From a virus: a stretch of 64,000 nucleotides of DNA. The position numbers and the translations under genes are program-made. Each line of letters opens with the position of its first letter. Position 1 is the first letter of the stretch. This document shows, piece by piece, positions 55,635 through 63,399 of the stretch. Where the stretch lies: the IMG/VR virus record IMGVR_UViG_3300047557_003310, positions 62,001 to 126,000 of that record; one strand, written 5' to 3'. Below the pieces are notes generated by a model, which made no database searches, was not told where the DNA came from, and saw only the letters and a program-made list of their open reading frames with translations.

Positions 55635-55674
55635 ATCACTGCAAAAGAAAACAAGAAAAAAAAAATCAAAGAAA

Positions 55675-55824
55675 ATGTATACTCCAGAAGGATACATTTC
55701 AGATCCACCAGATGCAGTATGTCCACATTGTGGAAAAAAACAAAAGTCTTGTTCTTATTTAAATAATCTAAGCCGTATTTGGGCAAGGAGCGACTGTGCT
55801 AAAAAGAATTCAAAAATATCTTGA
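55675..55824 (+). CDS. Small zinc-ribbon-like protein (49 aa)
   Basis: CPHCG and two further Cys (SCSYLNNLSRIWARSDC) can bind zinc. An overlapping frame from ATG 55631 (44 aa) is less convincing. Confidence 0.55.
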   Translation: MYTPEGYISDPPDAVCPHCGKKQKSCSYLNNLSRIWARSDCAKKNSKIS

Positions 55825-55916
55825 AAGAGATAAAGATATTTCATATCATATAGAGTTTATTTACATCTATATTACCATCAAAGAAACTATAGATATTATA
55901 AGTTCCCATTTAAAGA

Positions 55917-56285
55917 ATGCAACTTTACAATTCATCAGAAGACTATCTTTACAACCTAGAAACATCATCTCCATCAGAAGCGAGAAGATTGTGGAGAAAA
56001 TCAATTAAAGAAAAATGGGAACACAAATGTGCTTATTGTGAATCTGAAGAAAATCTAACAATAGATCACATCATACCACAAGCAAAAGGTGGAACAGATC
56101 ACATCACAAATGTAGTTTGTGCATGTGAGTCTTGCAATCGATCTAAGGCACATGATGATTTTTATGATTGGTTCTACAGACAGCAATTTTATTCAGATGC
56201 AAAACTTGATGAAATTGAAAAATGGAGAACACAATTATCAAGACAAGAATTAAAAGTTTATCGACCTCGTAAAAACATAGTATGA
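55917..56285 (+). CDS. HNH endonuclease, McrA-like
   Basis: 122 residues. CAYCESEENLTIDHIIPQAK and CACESCNRSKAH hold the zinc Cys pairs and the catalytic DH. No hairpin or late promoter precedes it, unlike the mobile copies, and it overlaps the next gene by 4 bases, so it looks resident. Confidence 0.9.
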   Translation: MQLYNSSEDYLYNLETSSPSEARRLWRKSIKEKWEHKCAYCESEENLTIDHIIPQAKGGTDHITNVVCACESCNRSKAHDDFYDWFYRQQFYSDAKLDEIEKWRTQLSRQELKVYRPRKNIV

Positions 56286-56497
56286 AAGAAGGATTTGTTA
56301 CACAAGATTATTATGCTGCAATTCCATTCGGTAAAAAGCAGCTAATGATAATCTTTAATGGGCAGCAATTAGAAGTTGTCAATACTGAACTACAAGCAAA
56401 AAAATTTATTGAAGCGCATAGATCAACATTAGCAGGAGTAGGTACAGTTTTTGTTGGAAGTGAAGATAAGCCTAAAAGTAAAAGAAAAGCCAGATAA
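56282..56497 (+). CDS. Small conserved protein
   Basis: 71 residues, beta then helix (KQLMIIFNGQQLEVVNTELQ), basic end (KPKSKRKAR). Function unknown. Confidence 0.62.
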   Translation: MKEGFVTQDYYAAIPFGKKQLMIIFNGQQLEVVNTELQAKKFIEAHRSTLAGVGTVFVGSEDKPKSKRKAR

Positions 56498-56520
56498 ATA
56501 CCTGTTAATAGGAGAATATT

Positions 56521-56832
56521 ATGCTCTCAACTCAAGTAAGACTTCGTTTGGAAAAAATTGCTGATTCCATTAAAAGGGGAGACGAAGTAAGTTTAGAAGA
56601 TATGATTTTTGCTGAAAAATGGTCTAATGTAAATCGTTCTGCTGCGGAAATTATAAGAAAAGCAAGAAGAATAGCAATACAAGGTGAAGGCGAAAAAGGT
56701 AGTTTAGACGAATTTATGCAGATCATGGATTTAGGTAATCCTGATCCATCTACTCATTTAGATTCAAGTATGGATGTTGATGATCTCTACAATTTTTTTA
56801 AAAGTGATGATGATTCCATGCGAAGAGACTAA
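56521..56832 (+). CDS. Small conserved protein, acidic C-terminus
   Basis: 103 residues. Helical RLRLEKIADSIKRGDEVSLE, then EKWSNVNRSAAEIIRKARR and an Asp-rich tail. AGGAG is placed 8 bases upstream. Function unknown. Confidence 0.68.
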   Translation: MLSTQVRLRLEKIADSIKRGDEVSLEDMIFAEKWSNVNRSAAEIIRKARRIAIQGEGEKGSLDEFMQIMDLGNPDPSTHLDSSMDVDDLYNFFKSDDDSMRRD

Positions 56833-56863
56833 ATGTTAGATATTACAAAACACATAAACTAAA

Positions 56864-57052
56864 ATGGATTACCAAAATAAAAACCTAGCAGCGATTGATC
56901 TTCTTATAGAGGATCTTAAAACTCCACATAGTGATATTAGAATTCAAGCAAAAACTCAACAATGTGAAAATGAGTTGTCAATTTTTCAAAATCTTGTGCT
57001 AGAATATCTACACAATACTAGATTGACCCTTGATGGTCAATCTAAATTATAG
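56864..57052 (+). CDS. Small conserved protein
   Basis: 62 residues, helical (LAAIDLLIEDLK). Two bases before the next ATG. Function unknown. Confidence 0.6.
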   Translation: MDYQNKNLAAIDLLIEDLKTPHSDIRIQAKTQQCENELSIFQNLVLEYLHNTRLTLDGQSKL

Positions 57053-57054
57053 TC

Positions 57055-57321
57055 ATGAACACATACCAATCAACTATTTTAATTGTATTTGGGATCATTG
57101 TTTACATGATGATCGTGGATAAAAATGTATCCGATGGGATAAATTTGTCATTTAAATTAATTTTGGTTAAAATAGAAAGATTATATTGGATGATTCGTTT
57201 TCATCCACAGAATCCTATAACAAATTTTATCATGAAGCGCAAATATGAAAAACTGGCACAAGAGCTACACGAGGAGTTGACAAATCAAAAAAAATCTGGT
57301 AAGGTAGAATCTGAAGTTTGA
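57055..57321 (+). CDS. Small membrane protein
   Basis: 88 residues, one N-terminal membrane helix (TILIVFGIIVYMMIV) and a charged helical cytoplasmic part. Function unknown. Confidence 0.62.
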   Translation: MNTYQSTILIVFGIIVYMMIVDKNVSDGINLSFKLILVKIERLYWMIRFHPQNPITNFIMKRKYEKLAQELHEELTNQKKSGKVESEV

Positions 57322-57326
57322 AAACC

Positions 57327-57929
57327 ATGAGTACCGATTCCAATTCGATTGACCTAAAGTCACTTCAATCGAGAATTAACGAAATTAAAAAGGAAGGAGA
57401 AGAGATCACCGATTTTACTTATGATTTTCTTGAGTGTCTAATGGAAAGACATGATCTAAACGAGTGTCTTCCAGAAGATATTGAGTTAGAAGATATTCCA
57501 GACCATATCATTGACACTTTACGAAAAGGTAAAATCCCAACCAAAGAAGAACTAATTTTAATTTCTCCTGATGTTCAAAATTTTATGTGTTTTGAATTAA
57601 TTTGGATTTGTGGTATGGGTGCAATTGCCTCTTATGGTGCTGATGAGGATGGAAATGAAGAAGAAGGAATTCCTAGCACATTTGATACCATTCTTGCCAT
57701 GAGAGATGTCAGTGCTGCACATAATGTTGCCTCATATATTATTGCAGTTCTTGCTCTTTTAATGTCTCAAATTCCATCAGAAGAGATGATCGAAAGCATC
57801 ACTAATAATTTTGATGATAGTGAGGCACAAGTCCAGGCTAACATGGATAATTTTGTTGAATTTGCATCTGCAATCATTACACGATACCGAGAGGATAAAG
57901 CTTATTATGGAACACCAAAAGAATCCTGA
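57327..57929 (+). CDS. Conserved acidic protein (200 aa)
   Basis: Acidic helical N-terminus (RINEIKKEGEEITDFTYDFL) and two hydrophobic helices later (CFELIWICGMGAIASYG, VASYIIAVLALLMSQI). ATG 57327 is preferred over an in-frame TTG at 57318. Overlaps the next gene by 23 bases. No known family. Confidence 0.7.
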   Translation: MSTDSNSIDLKSLQSRINEIKKEGEEITDFTYDFLECLMERHDLNECLPEDIELEDIPDHIIDTLRKGKIPTKEELILISPDVQNFMCFELIWICGMGAIASYGADEDGNEEEGIPSTFDTILAMRDVSAAHNVASYIIAVLALLMSQIPSEEMIESITNNFDDSEAQVQANMDNFVEFASAIITRYREDKAYYGTPKES

Positions 57930-58137
57930 AGAGATCAATTGGATTGACGATGCTTTTAAGGTAGAGAAAGCTCGTTGGGGAACCTGGAAAAGTACAGACA
58001 AAGAAGGTAACGGAGTTATTACTAGCCTTACCGAAGAGGATTGTATTCGAGCAACTCGATGGTATCTTAAAAAGAAACAAGAGGGTTGGGATGAGGAATC
58101 TACTGTACACCAAGGAAGTGTTGAATATAAACTATGA
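57907..58137 (+). CDS. Small conserved protein
   Basis: 76 residues. INWIDDAFKVEKARWGTWKS then ITSLTEEDCIRATRWYLKKK. Function unknown. Overlaps both neighbours. Confidence 0.66.
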   Translation: MEHQKNPEEINWIDDAFKVEKARWGTWKSTDKEGNGVITSLTEEDCIRATRWYLKKKQEGWDEESTVHQGSVEYKL

Positions 58138-58286
58138 GCGATACGGATCCTACTGCTCCTTGGTTTGAGTTTGTATCTTATATTAGGTGTTGCGAATCTC
58201 TTGGTGTAACTCCTAGTATGAATAGATTTCTTGCTTACAACCGTTATTATAAATCAGTTTTAAATGACAAAGAAAAAACCAGTTAA
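58134..58286 (+). CDS. Small protein (50 aa)
   Basis: MSDTDPTAPWFEFVSYIRCC, aromatic-rich. Overlaps previous (4 bases) and next (23 bases) genes. Function unknown. Confidence 0.55.
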   Translation: MSDTDPTAPWFEFVSYIRCCESLGVTPSMNRFLAYNRYYKSVLNDKEKTS

Positions 58287-58515
58287 ACTAAAACCACAGG
58301 CTAAAAGAGAAAAACCTAAAGAGGAAGTTGTAATTGAGACTTTGCCATTTCATGAAACCTTTCCTATAAAACTTGTACATAAGGATGGTAAAGAGGATAA
58401 AGTTTGTTACTTTGTTTGTAAAGAACATCTAGACAAATACATGTCTCGTTACAAGTTAAATAAAAAGGGATGTCAAATTTCTAAAACTGAACCTAAAAAA
58501 CCTGAATATGACTAG
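58264..58515 (+). CDS. Small basic protein
   Basis: 83 residues, Lys-rich start (MTKKKPVKLKPQAKREKPK), then CYFVCKEHLDKYM with two Cys and a His. Function unknown. Confidence 0.62.
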   Translation: MTKKKPVKLKPQAKREKPKEEVVIETLPFHETFPIKLVHKDGKEDKVCYFVCKEHLDKYMSRYKLNKKGCQISKTEPKKPEYD

Positions 58516-58690
58516 CTATAAAGATTTTGATGATTGGTTTTATGAAGAAGGAGAATACATCAATAGATCAGATAAGTTCTTTAATGATACCCAGTGCCCA
58601 GATCCATTTGTAAAAAGAAAAGTTTTAACAGAATGGTTACAGACCGCATGGAAACTAGGACATGAATCAAGAGAAAAAACAAAAATCTAA
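58508..58690 (+). CDS. Small conserved protein
   Basis: 60 residues, aromatic and acidic start (MTSYKDFDDWFYEEGEYI). Overlaps both neighbours. Function unknown. Confidence 0.62.
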   Translation: MTSYKDFDDWFYEEGEYINRSDKFFNDTQCPDPFVKRKVLTEWLQTAWKLGHESREKTKI

Positions 58691-58886
58691 AAATGCCTGG
58701 AGATGGTGGGCAAAAGCATTGGGAGAAAAGGCATCAAAATGCGATCGTGAGTCTGATAAAATTGCAGTCATAAGATCTATAATCTTTTTTACTTATCTTA
58801 TTACAAATTGTTTTATTATTGCTGGAGTAGTTCGACATTGGAATGATGTAGAGTATACTGTACCAACAATCAACAAAAACCAATGA
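58662..58886 (+). CDS. Small membrane protein
   Basis: 74 residues. Basic start with paired Trp (AWRWWAKALGEKASK), membrane helix IIFFTYLITNCFIIAGVV near 44-61. Conserved type in cyanophages as I recall. Confidence 0.65.
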   Translation: MNQEKKQKSKNAWRWWAKALGEKASKCDRESDKIAVIRSIIFFTYLITNCFIIAGVVRHWNDVEYTVPTINKNQ

Positions 58887-59092
58887 AATACCGAGTAGTA
58901 GAACAAGCAGATTTATCGGGAGAAGTCTGCTTCTTTCCTCAATATAAAAAATTTTTTATTTGGTGGAACTTCATGGAAATGGAAGTTTTCCCAAAAATGG
59001 TTAAATTTTATTCATTAGAATCGGCAACAAAATTTATTAAAAAGCAACTAAAAAACCCTGAAAAAAAATTTTACTATATTGAAAATGATTGA
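58883..59092 (+). CDS. Small conserved protein
   Basis: 69 residues, aromatic (FFIWWNFMEMEVFPKMVKFY). Overlaps both neighbours. Function unknown. Confidence 0.6.
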   Translation: MKYRVVEQADLSGEVCFFPQYKKFFIWWNFMEMEVFPKMVKFYSLESATKFIKKQLKNPEKKFYYIEND

Positions 59093-59375
59093 AGAATTAA
59101 TTGACTTGGTTGTAAATGATCCAACTGAGAATAATAAAAACCAGTTTGAAGTTCAGTTAAATTCATTAGAATATTCTTTGTTGGTAGAGGCAGAAAATTT
59201 CCCAAAAAAATCTCAGGAGTATTTTGATTGTAGGAGAAAAGCATTTTCAGTTCGTCCTGAATATGCTAAAATCATGTTAAACAAATGGGTGTCTAAGTAT
59301 AAATCAACGAATGGATGTCCAGTTAATTATGAGATGACATTAAATATTCCATTTAGACAGATTAAAAAACCATGA
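59085..59375 (+). CDS. Conserved helical protein
   Basis: 96 residues from ATG 59085. LVVNDPTENNKNQFEVQLNS and FPKKSQEYFDCRRKAF. Function unknown. Confidence 0.62.
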   Translation: MIEELIDLVVNDPTENNKNQFEVQLNSLEYSLLVEAENFPKKSQEYFDCRRKAFSVRPEYAKIMLNKWVSKYKSTNGCPVNYEMTLNIPFRQIKKP

Positions 59376-59587
59376 ATTTTTTTGATAAGTTTTTAAAAGA
59401 TTATGAGGATGTAAATCTAAAAATTACTGATGAAGTAACTGGAGTTGAATATTCTTTAATGGATACTATTGTAAATATCATTCGAAGACTTGATGAACAA
59501 GAAAAAAGAATTACAACTCTCGAATCAGAATCAGTTGAAACTTCTAATGTAATATACGAAATATATAATACAATTGAAAAATATTAG
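59372..59587 (+). CDS. Small coiled-coil protein
   Basis: 71 residues. Central to C-terminal heptads (NIIRRLDEQEKRITTLESE). Function unknown. Confidence 0.62.
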   Translation: MNFFDKFLKDYEDVNLKITDEVTGVEYSLMDTIVNIIRRLDEQEKRITTLESESVETSNVIYEIYNTIEKY

Positions 59588-59654
59588 GTACGGATTTCTC
59601 GACTAGGATTTATTTGTAAATCTGCTAAAATAATAGTATACAAAAAGGAGAATT

Positions 59655-59894
59655 ATGGCATTATCTAAAAATGTTATTGAAAATTTAGAAGAAGCAAAGG
59701 GATCTTTGAGAGCTGCTCTTGCACATGCTGCTCGATCTGAAAAATCCACAGTAAATTATAATATTTCTGAACTTCTTGTAGCTATCGATAGAATTATTAA
59801 ATCTGAAGAGTTTTCAGATAAATTAGAAGAAATGATGGAAAAAATGAAAAAGGATGGTAATGGTGGACCGTCTTTTCTAGGGGGAATGTTTTAG
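59655..59894 (+). CDS. Small conserved helical protein
   Basis: 79 residues. ENLEEAKGSLRAALAHAARS is a clear amphipathic helix; ends GGPSFLGGMF. AAGGAG lies upstream. Known to me as a common cyanophage protein without function. Confidence 0.7.
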   Translation: MALSKNVIENLEEAKGSLRAALAHAARSEKSTVNYNISELLVAIDRIIKSEEFSDKLEEMMEKMKKDGNGGPSFLGGMF

Positions 59895-59932
59895 TAGTTA
59901 AATAAAATTGTAATAATAGAGTACAAGATTTT

Positions 59933-60100
59933 ATGTTAAGTGTTGAAGAATGGGATGAGCTAAATTCATTAAAAAATGCAATTGATGAATATCCTGCTAC
60001 TGTACATCCAGAAAAGATGGAAAGATTCACTGAACTATTTGTAAAAACATTGGAAGGGAAAGGAGATTTAGTACAAAAAGACGAACCAACTAATTATTAA
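59933..60100 (+). CDS. Small protein (55 aa)
   Basis: MLSVEEWDELNSLKNAIDEY, acidic and helical. Lies before nrdC. Function unknown. Confidence 0.6.
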   Translation: MLSVEEWDELNSLKNAIDEYPATVHPEKMERFTELFVKTLEGKGDLVQKDEPTNY

Positions 60101-60118
60101 TAGACGAGGTTTAAAAAT

Positions 60119-60355
60119 ATGAAATTTACAGTTTATTCAAAAAAAGGTTGTCCATACTGCGATAAGATTAAACAAGTTATGAAATTGTCTAATCTTGATC
60201 ACGTTGTATATACATTGGATGAAAATTTCACAAGAGATGAATTTTATTCTGAATTTGGAAAAGGATCAACATTTCCGCAAGTTATAATGAATGAGCATCA
60301 TCTTGGTGGATGTACAGATACTGTTCAATACCTAAAAGAAAAAGGAATTGTTTAA
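60119..60355 (+). CDS. nrdC: Glutaredoxin
   Basis: 78 residues. GCPYCDK is the redox CPYC site, STFPQV the cis-Pro loop and HLGGCTD the glutathione site. Electron donor for ribonucleotide reductase; it should reduce the CESC tail of NrdA. Confidence 0.94.
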   Translation: MKFTVYSKKGCPYCDKIKQVMKLSNLDHVVYTLDENFTRDEFYSEFGKGSTFPQVIMNEHHLGGCTDTVQYLKEKGIV

Positions 60356-60700
60356 ATGTACGAATATTGTTATGATGTAGAAAAAGCAATTGATTATGCT
60401 TTTGTTGAGCAAAAATTTGTAATGAATTTCTATCAGTATTTGAAAGGCAAAGATGCAAAAAGAATTGAAACTCAACAATTCTTGAACAGTATCACAGCAA
60501 TTAATTTAAAATATCTAATACTTGAATTAGATGAATATTTAGAGGGAGGTCAAGATAATTCCCATAAGCAACTTAGAGAAGCATATGGGCATTTATCCAA
60601 GCCTTTTGTCAGAAAGATTCGTAATTATGTTAATTCAATTCTAATTGATGCTGAAAAATACATACATGACAAAAAACCAGGAAGAAAGAAAAAGACCTAA
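60356..60700 (+). CDS. Conserved cyanophage protein
   Basis: 114 residues, all-helical (AIDYAFVEQKFVMNFYQYLK), basic C-terminus KKPGRKKK. Starts directly after nrdC. Function unknown. Confidence 0.68.
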   Translation: MYEYCYDVEKAIDYAFVEQKFVMNFYQYLKGKDAKRIETQQFLNSITAINLKYLILELDEYLEGGQDNSHKQLREAYGHLSKPFVRKIRNYVNSILIDAEKYIHDKKPGRKKKT

Positions 60701-60713
60701 AATAAATAGAGGT

Positions 60714-60854
60714 ATGGAGCTAATGCTCCGAAATATAAAAAAAATAGAGGAGGAACCAAAATTTTTTAGTTTTATCTATGCTAAAATGGTTTCACTTTTT
60801 AGGAGAGAACTTCATTTTCGCGTAGAGATTCACTTAAAGAAAAGAAGTTCTTAG
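60714..60854 (+). CDS. Small basic protein (46 aa)
   Basis: From ATG 60714: MELMLRNIKKIEEEPKFFSF, ends with HLKKRSS. Possibly membrane- or nucleic-acid-bound. Longer upstream in-frame starts overlap the previous gene and are not preferred. Confidence 0.5.
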   Translation: MELMLRNIKKIEEEPKFFSFIYAKMVSLFRRELHFRVEIHLKKRSS

Positions 60855-60864
60855 GAGAAAGAAT

Positions 60865-61092
60865 ATGTTGGCAACAAGTTTAGTTTTTGGTTCATTTTTA
60901 ATCGTTATGTTTTTTATTGTTGGGATGATGGGAGGATGGATAGCTAGAGAATATATGATGAATTATCGTGAGATTCCAAAACTTCATCCAGAGTTCTATG
61001 ATGACAATGGTAATATAATCCCAGATGAAGTTGTTGCGATATCATTTAATCCCGAATATTTTGATGATGAATTTGATGAAGATGACGACTAA
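60865..61092 (+). CDS. Small membrane protein with acidic tail
   Basis: 75 residues. Membrane helix about 5-28 (SLVFGSFLIVMFFIVGMMGG), then IPKLHPEFYDDNGNII and a tail of Asp/Glu. Common in cyanophages as I recall. Confidence 0.68.
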   Translation: MLATSLVFGSFLIVMFFIVGMMGGWIAREYMMNYREIPKLHPEFYDDNGNIIPDEVVAISFNPEYFDDEFDEDDD

Positions 61093-61136
61093 ATAAAATT
61101 GCCTATTTTAATGTATATTAATATTACTTGATTGAT

Positions 61137-61694
61137 ATGACAACTACTAAAATGAAAAAGACTGAGCAACAGTTACCAAAATTACAGCCAAATCCATTTC
61201 AACATGAAATTCTTGAATTAGTTTCAAAGCAAAGAACAAAAGAAAAAAAGATAGAAGTTCTTAGAGAGTATCGCAATGATGCTCTCGTTTCTATTTTGAT
61301 TTGGAATTTTGATGATAGTATTCGTTCTTCGTTACCTGAAGGTCCTGTTCCATATTCAAGCGTACAAGATCAGACTTCTGGTAATGATACGTTATCTAAT
61401 ACTATAGATAAACAACTTAATAATCCCCAAGTTATAGATTCATATAGTAATGGACAAAGAACTTCTCTTAGAAGAGAAGCTGGTATTTTTTATAACTTTA
61501 TTGAAGGTGGTAATAATGATATTTCAAAAATTAGAAGAGAAACTATGTTTATCAATCTTCTAGAAGGATTACATCCTCTAGAAGCGGAAATTTTAATTTT
61601 AACAAAAGATAAACAACTTGCATCTAAATATAAAATATCTCTTCCTATTATTAGTGAAGCATATCCTGACATTCAATGGGGAGGAAGATCATGA
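61137..61694 (+). CDS. DUF6433-like conserved phage protein
   Basis: 185 residues. KIEVLREYRNDALVSILIWN, SIRSSLPEGPVPY, RRETMFINLLEGLHPLEAEI and the end EAYPDIQWGGRS match a T4-like phage family I remember as DUF6433. Function unknown. The stop overlaps the next ATG. Confidence 0.8.
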   Translation: MTTTKMKKTEQQLPKLQPNPFQHEILELVSKQRTKEKKIEVLREYRNDALVSILIWNFDDSIRSSLPEGPVPYSSVQDQTSGNDTLSNTIDKQLNNPQVIDSYSNGQRTSLRREAGIFYNFIEGGNNDISKIRRETMFINLLEGLHPLEAEILILTKDKQLASKYKISLPIISEAYPDIQWGGRS

Positions 61695-62026
61695 AAACCA
61701 TTGCTAAGAAGGATAAGATGGAAGAATGGACAAAGGAAGAAAAACAACAAATAAATTTATTTTATGGTTGCGAAATTCTTTATGAAAAGGCAACTATTGA
61801 GCAAATTAAAGATTCTTCTTCTCCCAGTGATGCATATCTTGTTTACTATGAAACTGATAGTAAAAAATATGTAGATGTCTGTAGGGGAAGAAAACGAGCA
61901 GATATTTTCGATTTATATTATGATAAATATAAAGAAAAAAAATTGAAGAAGATAGATTTTGGATATGGTAAAGTCAATCCAAGAATCTGGGGATATAAGC
62001 CATCTGAAAATAAAAAAAGGAAATGA
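61691..62026 (+). CDS. Conserved hypothetical protein
   Basis: 111 residues, basic. YLVYYETDSKKYVDVCRGRK and FGYGKVNPRIWGYKP. Function unknown; operon with neighbours through 4-base overlaps. Confidence 0.65.
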   Translation: MKTIAKKDKMEEWTKEEKQQINLFYGCEILYEKATIEQIKDSSSPSDAYLVYYETDSKKYVDVCRGRKRADIFDLYYDKYKEKKLKKIDFGYGKVNPRIWGYKPSENKKRK

Positions 62027-62211
62027 GTAACGGTTTTAATAATAAAGAGCCTAATATAATAATCTATAAAGATGAAGTAAACGAGCTCTTAAAAAAATAT
62101 AAAAAAATTAAAAAATATATGAAGTCTTCTTTATATCAAGTTAAAACTATGGATGGAACTGAATCATTAGTTTCTGATCTTATAAAAGAATATGAAGAGG
62201 ATCCAATGTAA
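62023..62211 (+). CDS. Small Lys-rich protein before speD
   Basis: 62 residues (VNELLKKYKKIKKYMKSSLY). The stop and the speD ATG overlap by one base. Function unknown. Confidence 0.6.
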   Translation: MSNGFNNKEPNIIIYKDEVNELLKKYKKIKKYMKSSLYQVKTMDGTESLVSDLIKEYEEDPM

Positions 62212-62537
62212 TGGGAAAGCATTATCTACTTAATTTGTATGGATGCTCGTTTGTTCTTTTGGACGACGAGCGTTGTCTTATAGATTTATTAGAAAACGCA
62301 GCAGAAGCGAGTGGTGCAACTGTAGTTCAAACAATTTCTAAAAAATTTGAACCGCAAGGAGTTACTGTATTGTGCCTATTGTCAGAAAGTCATATATCAA
62401 TTCACACTTGGCCTGAAGAAGGTAAAGCAGCAGTAGATGTTTATACTTGTGGAGATTGCAATCCAAAGATTGGTTGTGATATAATTATCCAGCAATTGTA
62501 TGCTAATAACCATACACTAAGTTATATTGAAAGATAA
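62211..62537 (+). CDS. speD: S-adenosylmethionine decarboxylase
   Basis: 108 residues. LSESHISIHTWPEEGKAAVD holds the Glu-Ser self-cleavage site that forms the pyruvoyl cofactor, and YTCGDCNPKIG the catalytic Cys. Makes decarboxylated SAM for polyamines, which neutralise packed DNA. A regular cyanophage auxiliary gene. Confidence 0.95.
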   Translation: MGKHYLLNLYGCSFVLLDDERCLIDLLENAAEASGATVVQTISKKFEPQGVTVLCLLSESHISIHTWPEEGKAAVDVYTCGDCNPKIGCDIIIQQLYANNHTLSYIER

Positions 62538-62540
62538 ATT

Positions 62541-62591
62541 GTAACAAAAGTTACAAAAGAACTTTACTATATAACCTAACAGGTCTATAAT
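62541..62591 (+). promoter_or_regulatory. NtcA-type box and promoter before the riboswitch leader
   Basis: GTA-N8-TAC at 62541-62554, inside the palindrome TTGTAAC/GTTACAA, matches the cyanobacterial NtcA site. TTTACT (62563), 17 bases, TATAAT (62586-62591) follows. The box lies 31 bases before the -10, more than the usual 20-24, so the NtcA link is uncertain. Confidence 0.55.
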
Positions 62592-62598
62592 GACCTTA

Positions 62599-62639
62599 CG
62601 TTCATCCCAAATGGGACGGAAGTAAGCCGACGCGGAACG
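62599..62639 (+). ncRNA. Glutamine riboswitch-like aptamer 1 (glnA / Downstream-peptide)
   Basis: CGTTCATCC, a short hairpin, GGGACGGAAGTA and closing GGAACG reproduce the conserved core of glnA-type glutamine riboswitches as I recall it. Known in cyanobacteria and marine phages. It starts about where the promoter predicts. Confidence 0.75.
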
Positions 62640-62642
62640 GAA

Positions 62643-62693
62643 CGTTCATTCGCTATTCGCAAATAGCGAACGCAAACGCCGACTGAAGGAACG
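62643..62693 (+). ncRNA. Glutamine riboswitch-like aptamer 2 (tandem)
   Basis: CGTTCATTCGC, hairpin TTCGCTATT/AATAGCGAA, then ACGCAAACGCC and GAAGGAACGC. Same closing helix and ending as aptamer 1, with a longer P2. Tandem copies usually sharpen the response. Confidence 0.7.
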
Positions 62694-62725
62694 CTCTTTA
62701 ACCTAAAAAACTAAGGAGAACCCTA

Positions 62726-62863
62726 ATGTCTAAAGTAGTATATCGTGGTGTAGAATATGACACCCAAAAGCGTCTTGAATATCAACAACAAATGATGCAA
62801 CAACCTCAACAATACAACGAAACCTATCGTGGTGTTAAGTTTGTAAAGGAGGGGCACAAATGA
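62726..62863 (+). CDS. DUF4278-like peptide under riboswitch control (45 aa)
   Basis: MSKVVYRGVEYDTQKRLEYQ and a second YRGVKF. YRGV-Y is the DUF4278 hallmark found in cyanobacteria. AAGGAG lies 7 bases before the ATG and just after the second aptamer. Confidence 0.75.
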   Translation: MSKVVYRGVEYDTQKRLEYQQQMMQQPQQYNETYRGVKFVKEGHK

Positions 62864-62961
62864 ATACTTACTTTGTTCGCTATCTTAAGAAAAAAGCAAA
62901 GAAGGAAAAACTTCTTAAAGATGCACAATTAAATATGGCAAAACAGCCACAAGTTGCATAA
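62860..62961 (+). CDS. Small basic peptide (33 aa)
   Basis: MNTYFVRYLKKKAKKEKLLK, ends AKQPQVA. ATGA overlap with the previous peptide; both belong to the riboswitch unit. Function unknown. Confidence 0.68.
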   Translation: MNTYFVRYLKKKAKKEKLLKDAQLNMAKQPQVA

Positions 62962-62967
62962 ATTACT

Positions 62968-62993
62968 GGAGGATTGACAATCCTCCTTTTTTT
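62968..62993 (+). terminator. Terminator of the riboswitch unit
   Basis: GGAGGATT-GAC-AATCCTCC followed by seven T. The loop includes the next promoter's -35 box. Confidence 0.9.
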
Positions 62994-63002
62994 GTGTAAA
63001 AT
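62974..63002 (+). promoter_or_regulatory. Sigma70 promoter overlapping the terminator
   Basis: TTGACA (62974-62979), 17 bases, TAAAAT. The -35 is in the hairpin, as at 684. Confidence 0.78.
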
Positions 63003-63025
63003 GGGTAGACAAACTCATAGGATAA

Positions 63026-63208
63026 ATGAATCGAAAGAAAATAGAACTCATCATAAAAAATATGGAGTTACTCATTGAATCTTTGAAATTAGAATTAAAA
63101 GAGCCTAAACAATATAAAGAGGATAATGTAATTAAGATAGAAGATATTTTAAAATCCTCTCAAATTCCAGTTGACGAATATGACCCAGATTATTATGAGG
63201 AACCCTAA
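63026..63208 (+). CDS. Small conserved protein
   Basis: 60 residues, helix (IELIIKNMELLIESLKLE) and acidic end (DEYDPDYYEEP). Its stop overlaps the next ATG. Confidence 0.62.
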   Translation: MNRKKIELIIKNMELLIESLKLELKEPKQYKEDNVIKIEDILKSSQIPVDEYDPDYYEEP

Positions 63209-63399
63209 TGTACGAAGAATTAACTGCATTTGAAAGAGCACTTGCTAGGTTTGGAGATAAAGTTCAATATGTAGTTGGACTTGAGATCTCTGATAAAATG
63301 TCTCCAGAGGTTGCATATCAGGAGATTAAAGAGATGATGAAGGAACTTAAAAAACTTCGTAAAAAAGAAAAAGATACTTGGGAGAACGAAAAAGAATGA
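63208..63399 (+). CDS. Small conserved helical protein
   Basis: 63 residues (LTAFERALARFGDKVQYVVG), charged helical end. ATGA overlap with thyX. Function unknown. Confidence 0.64.
   Translation: MYEELTAFERALARFGDKVQYVVGLEISDKMSPEVAYQEIKEMMKELKKLRKKEKDTWENEKE

Noticed and set aside
55796-56008. 70-codon frame from GTG overlapping the HNH gene
   Set aside because: Overlaps the HNH gene in another frame with no motif; the HNH is certain.
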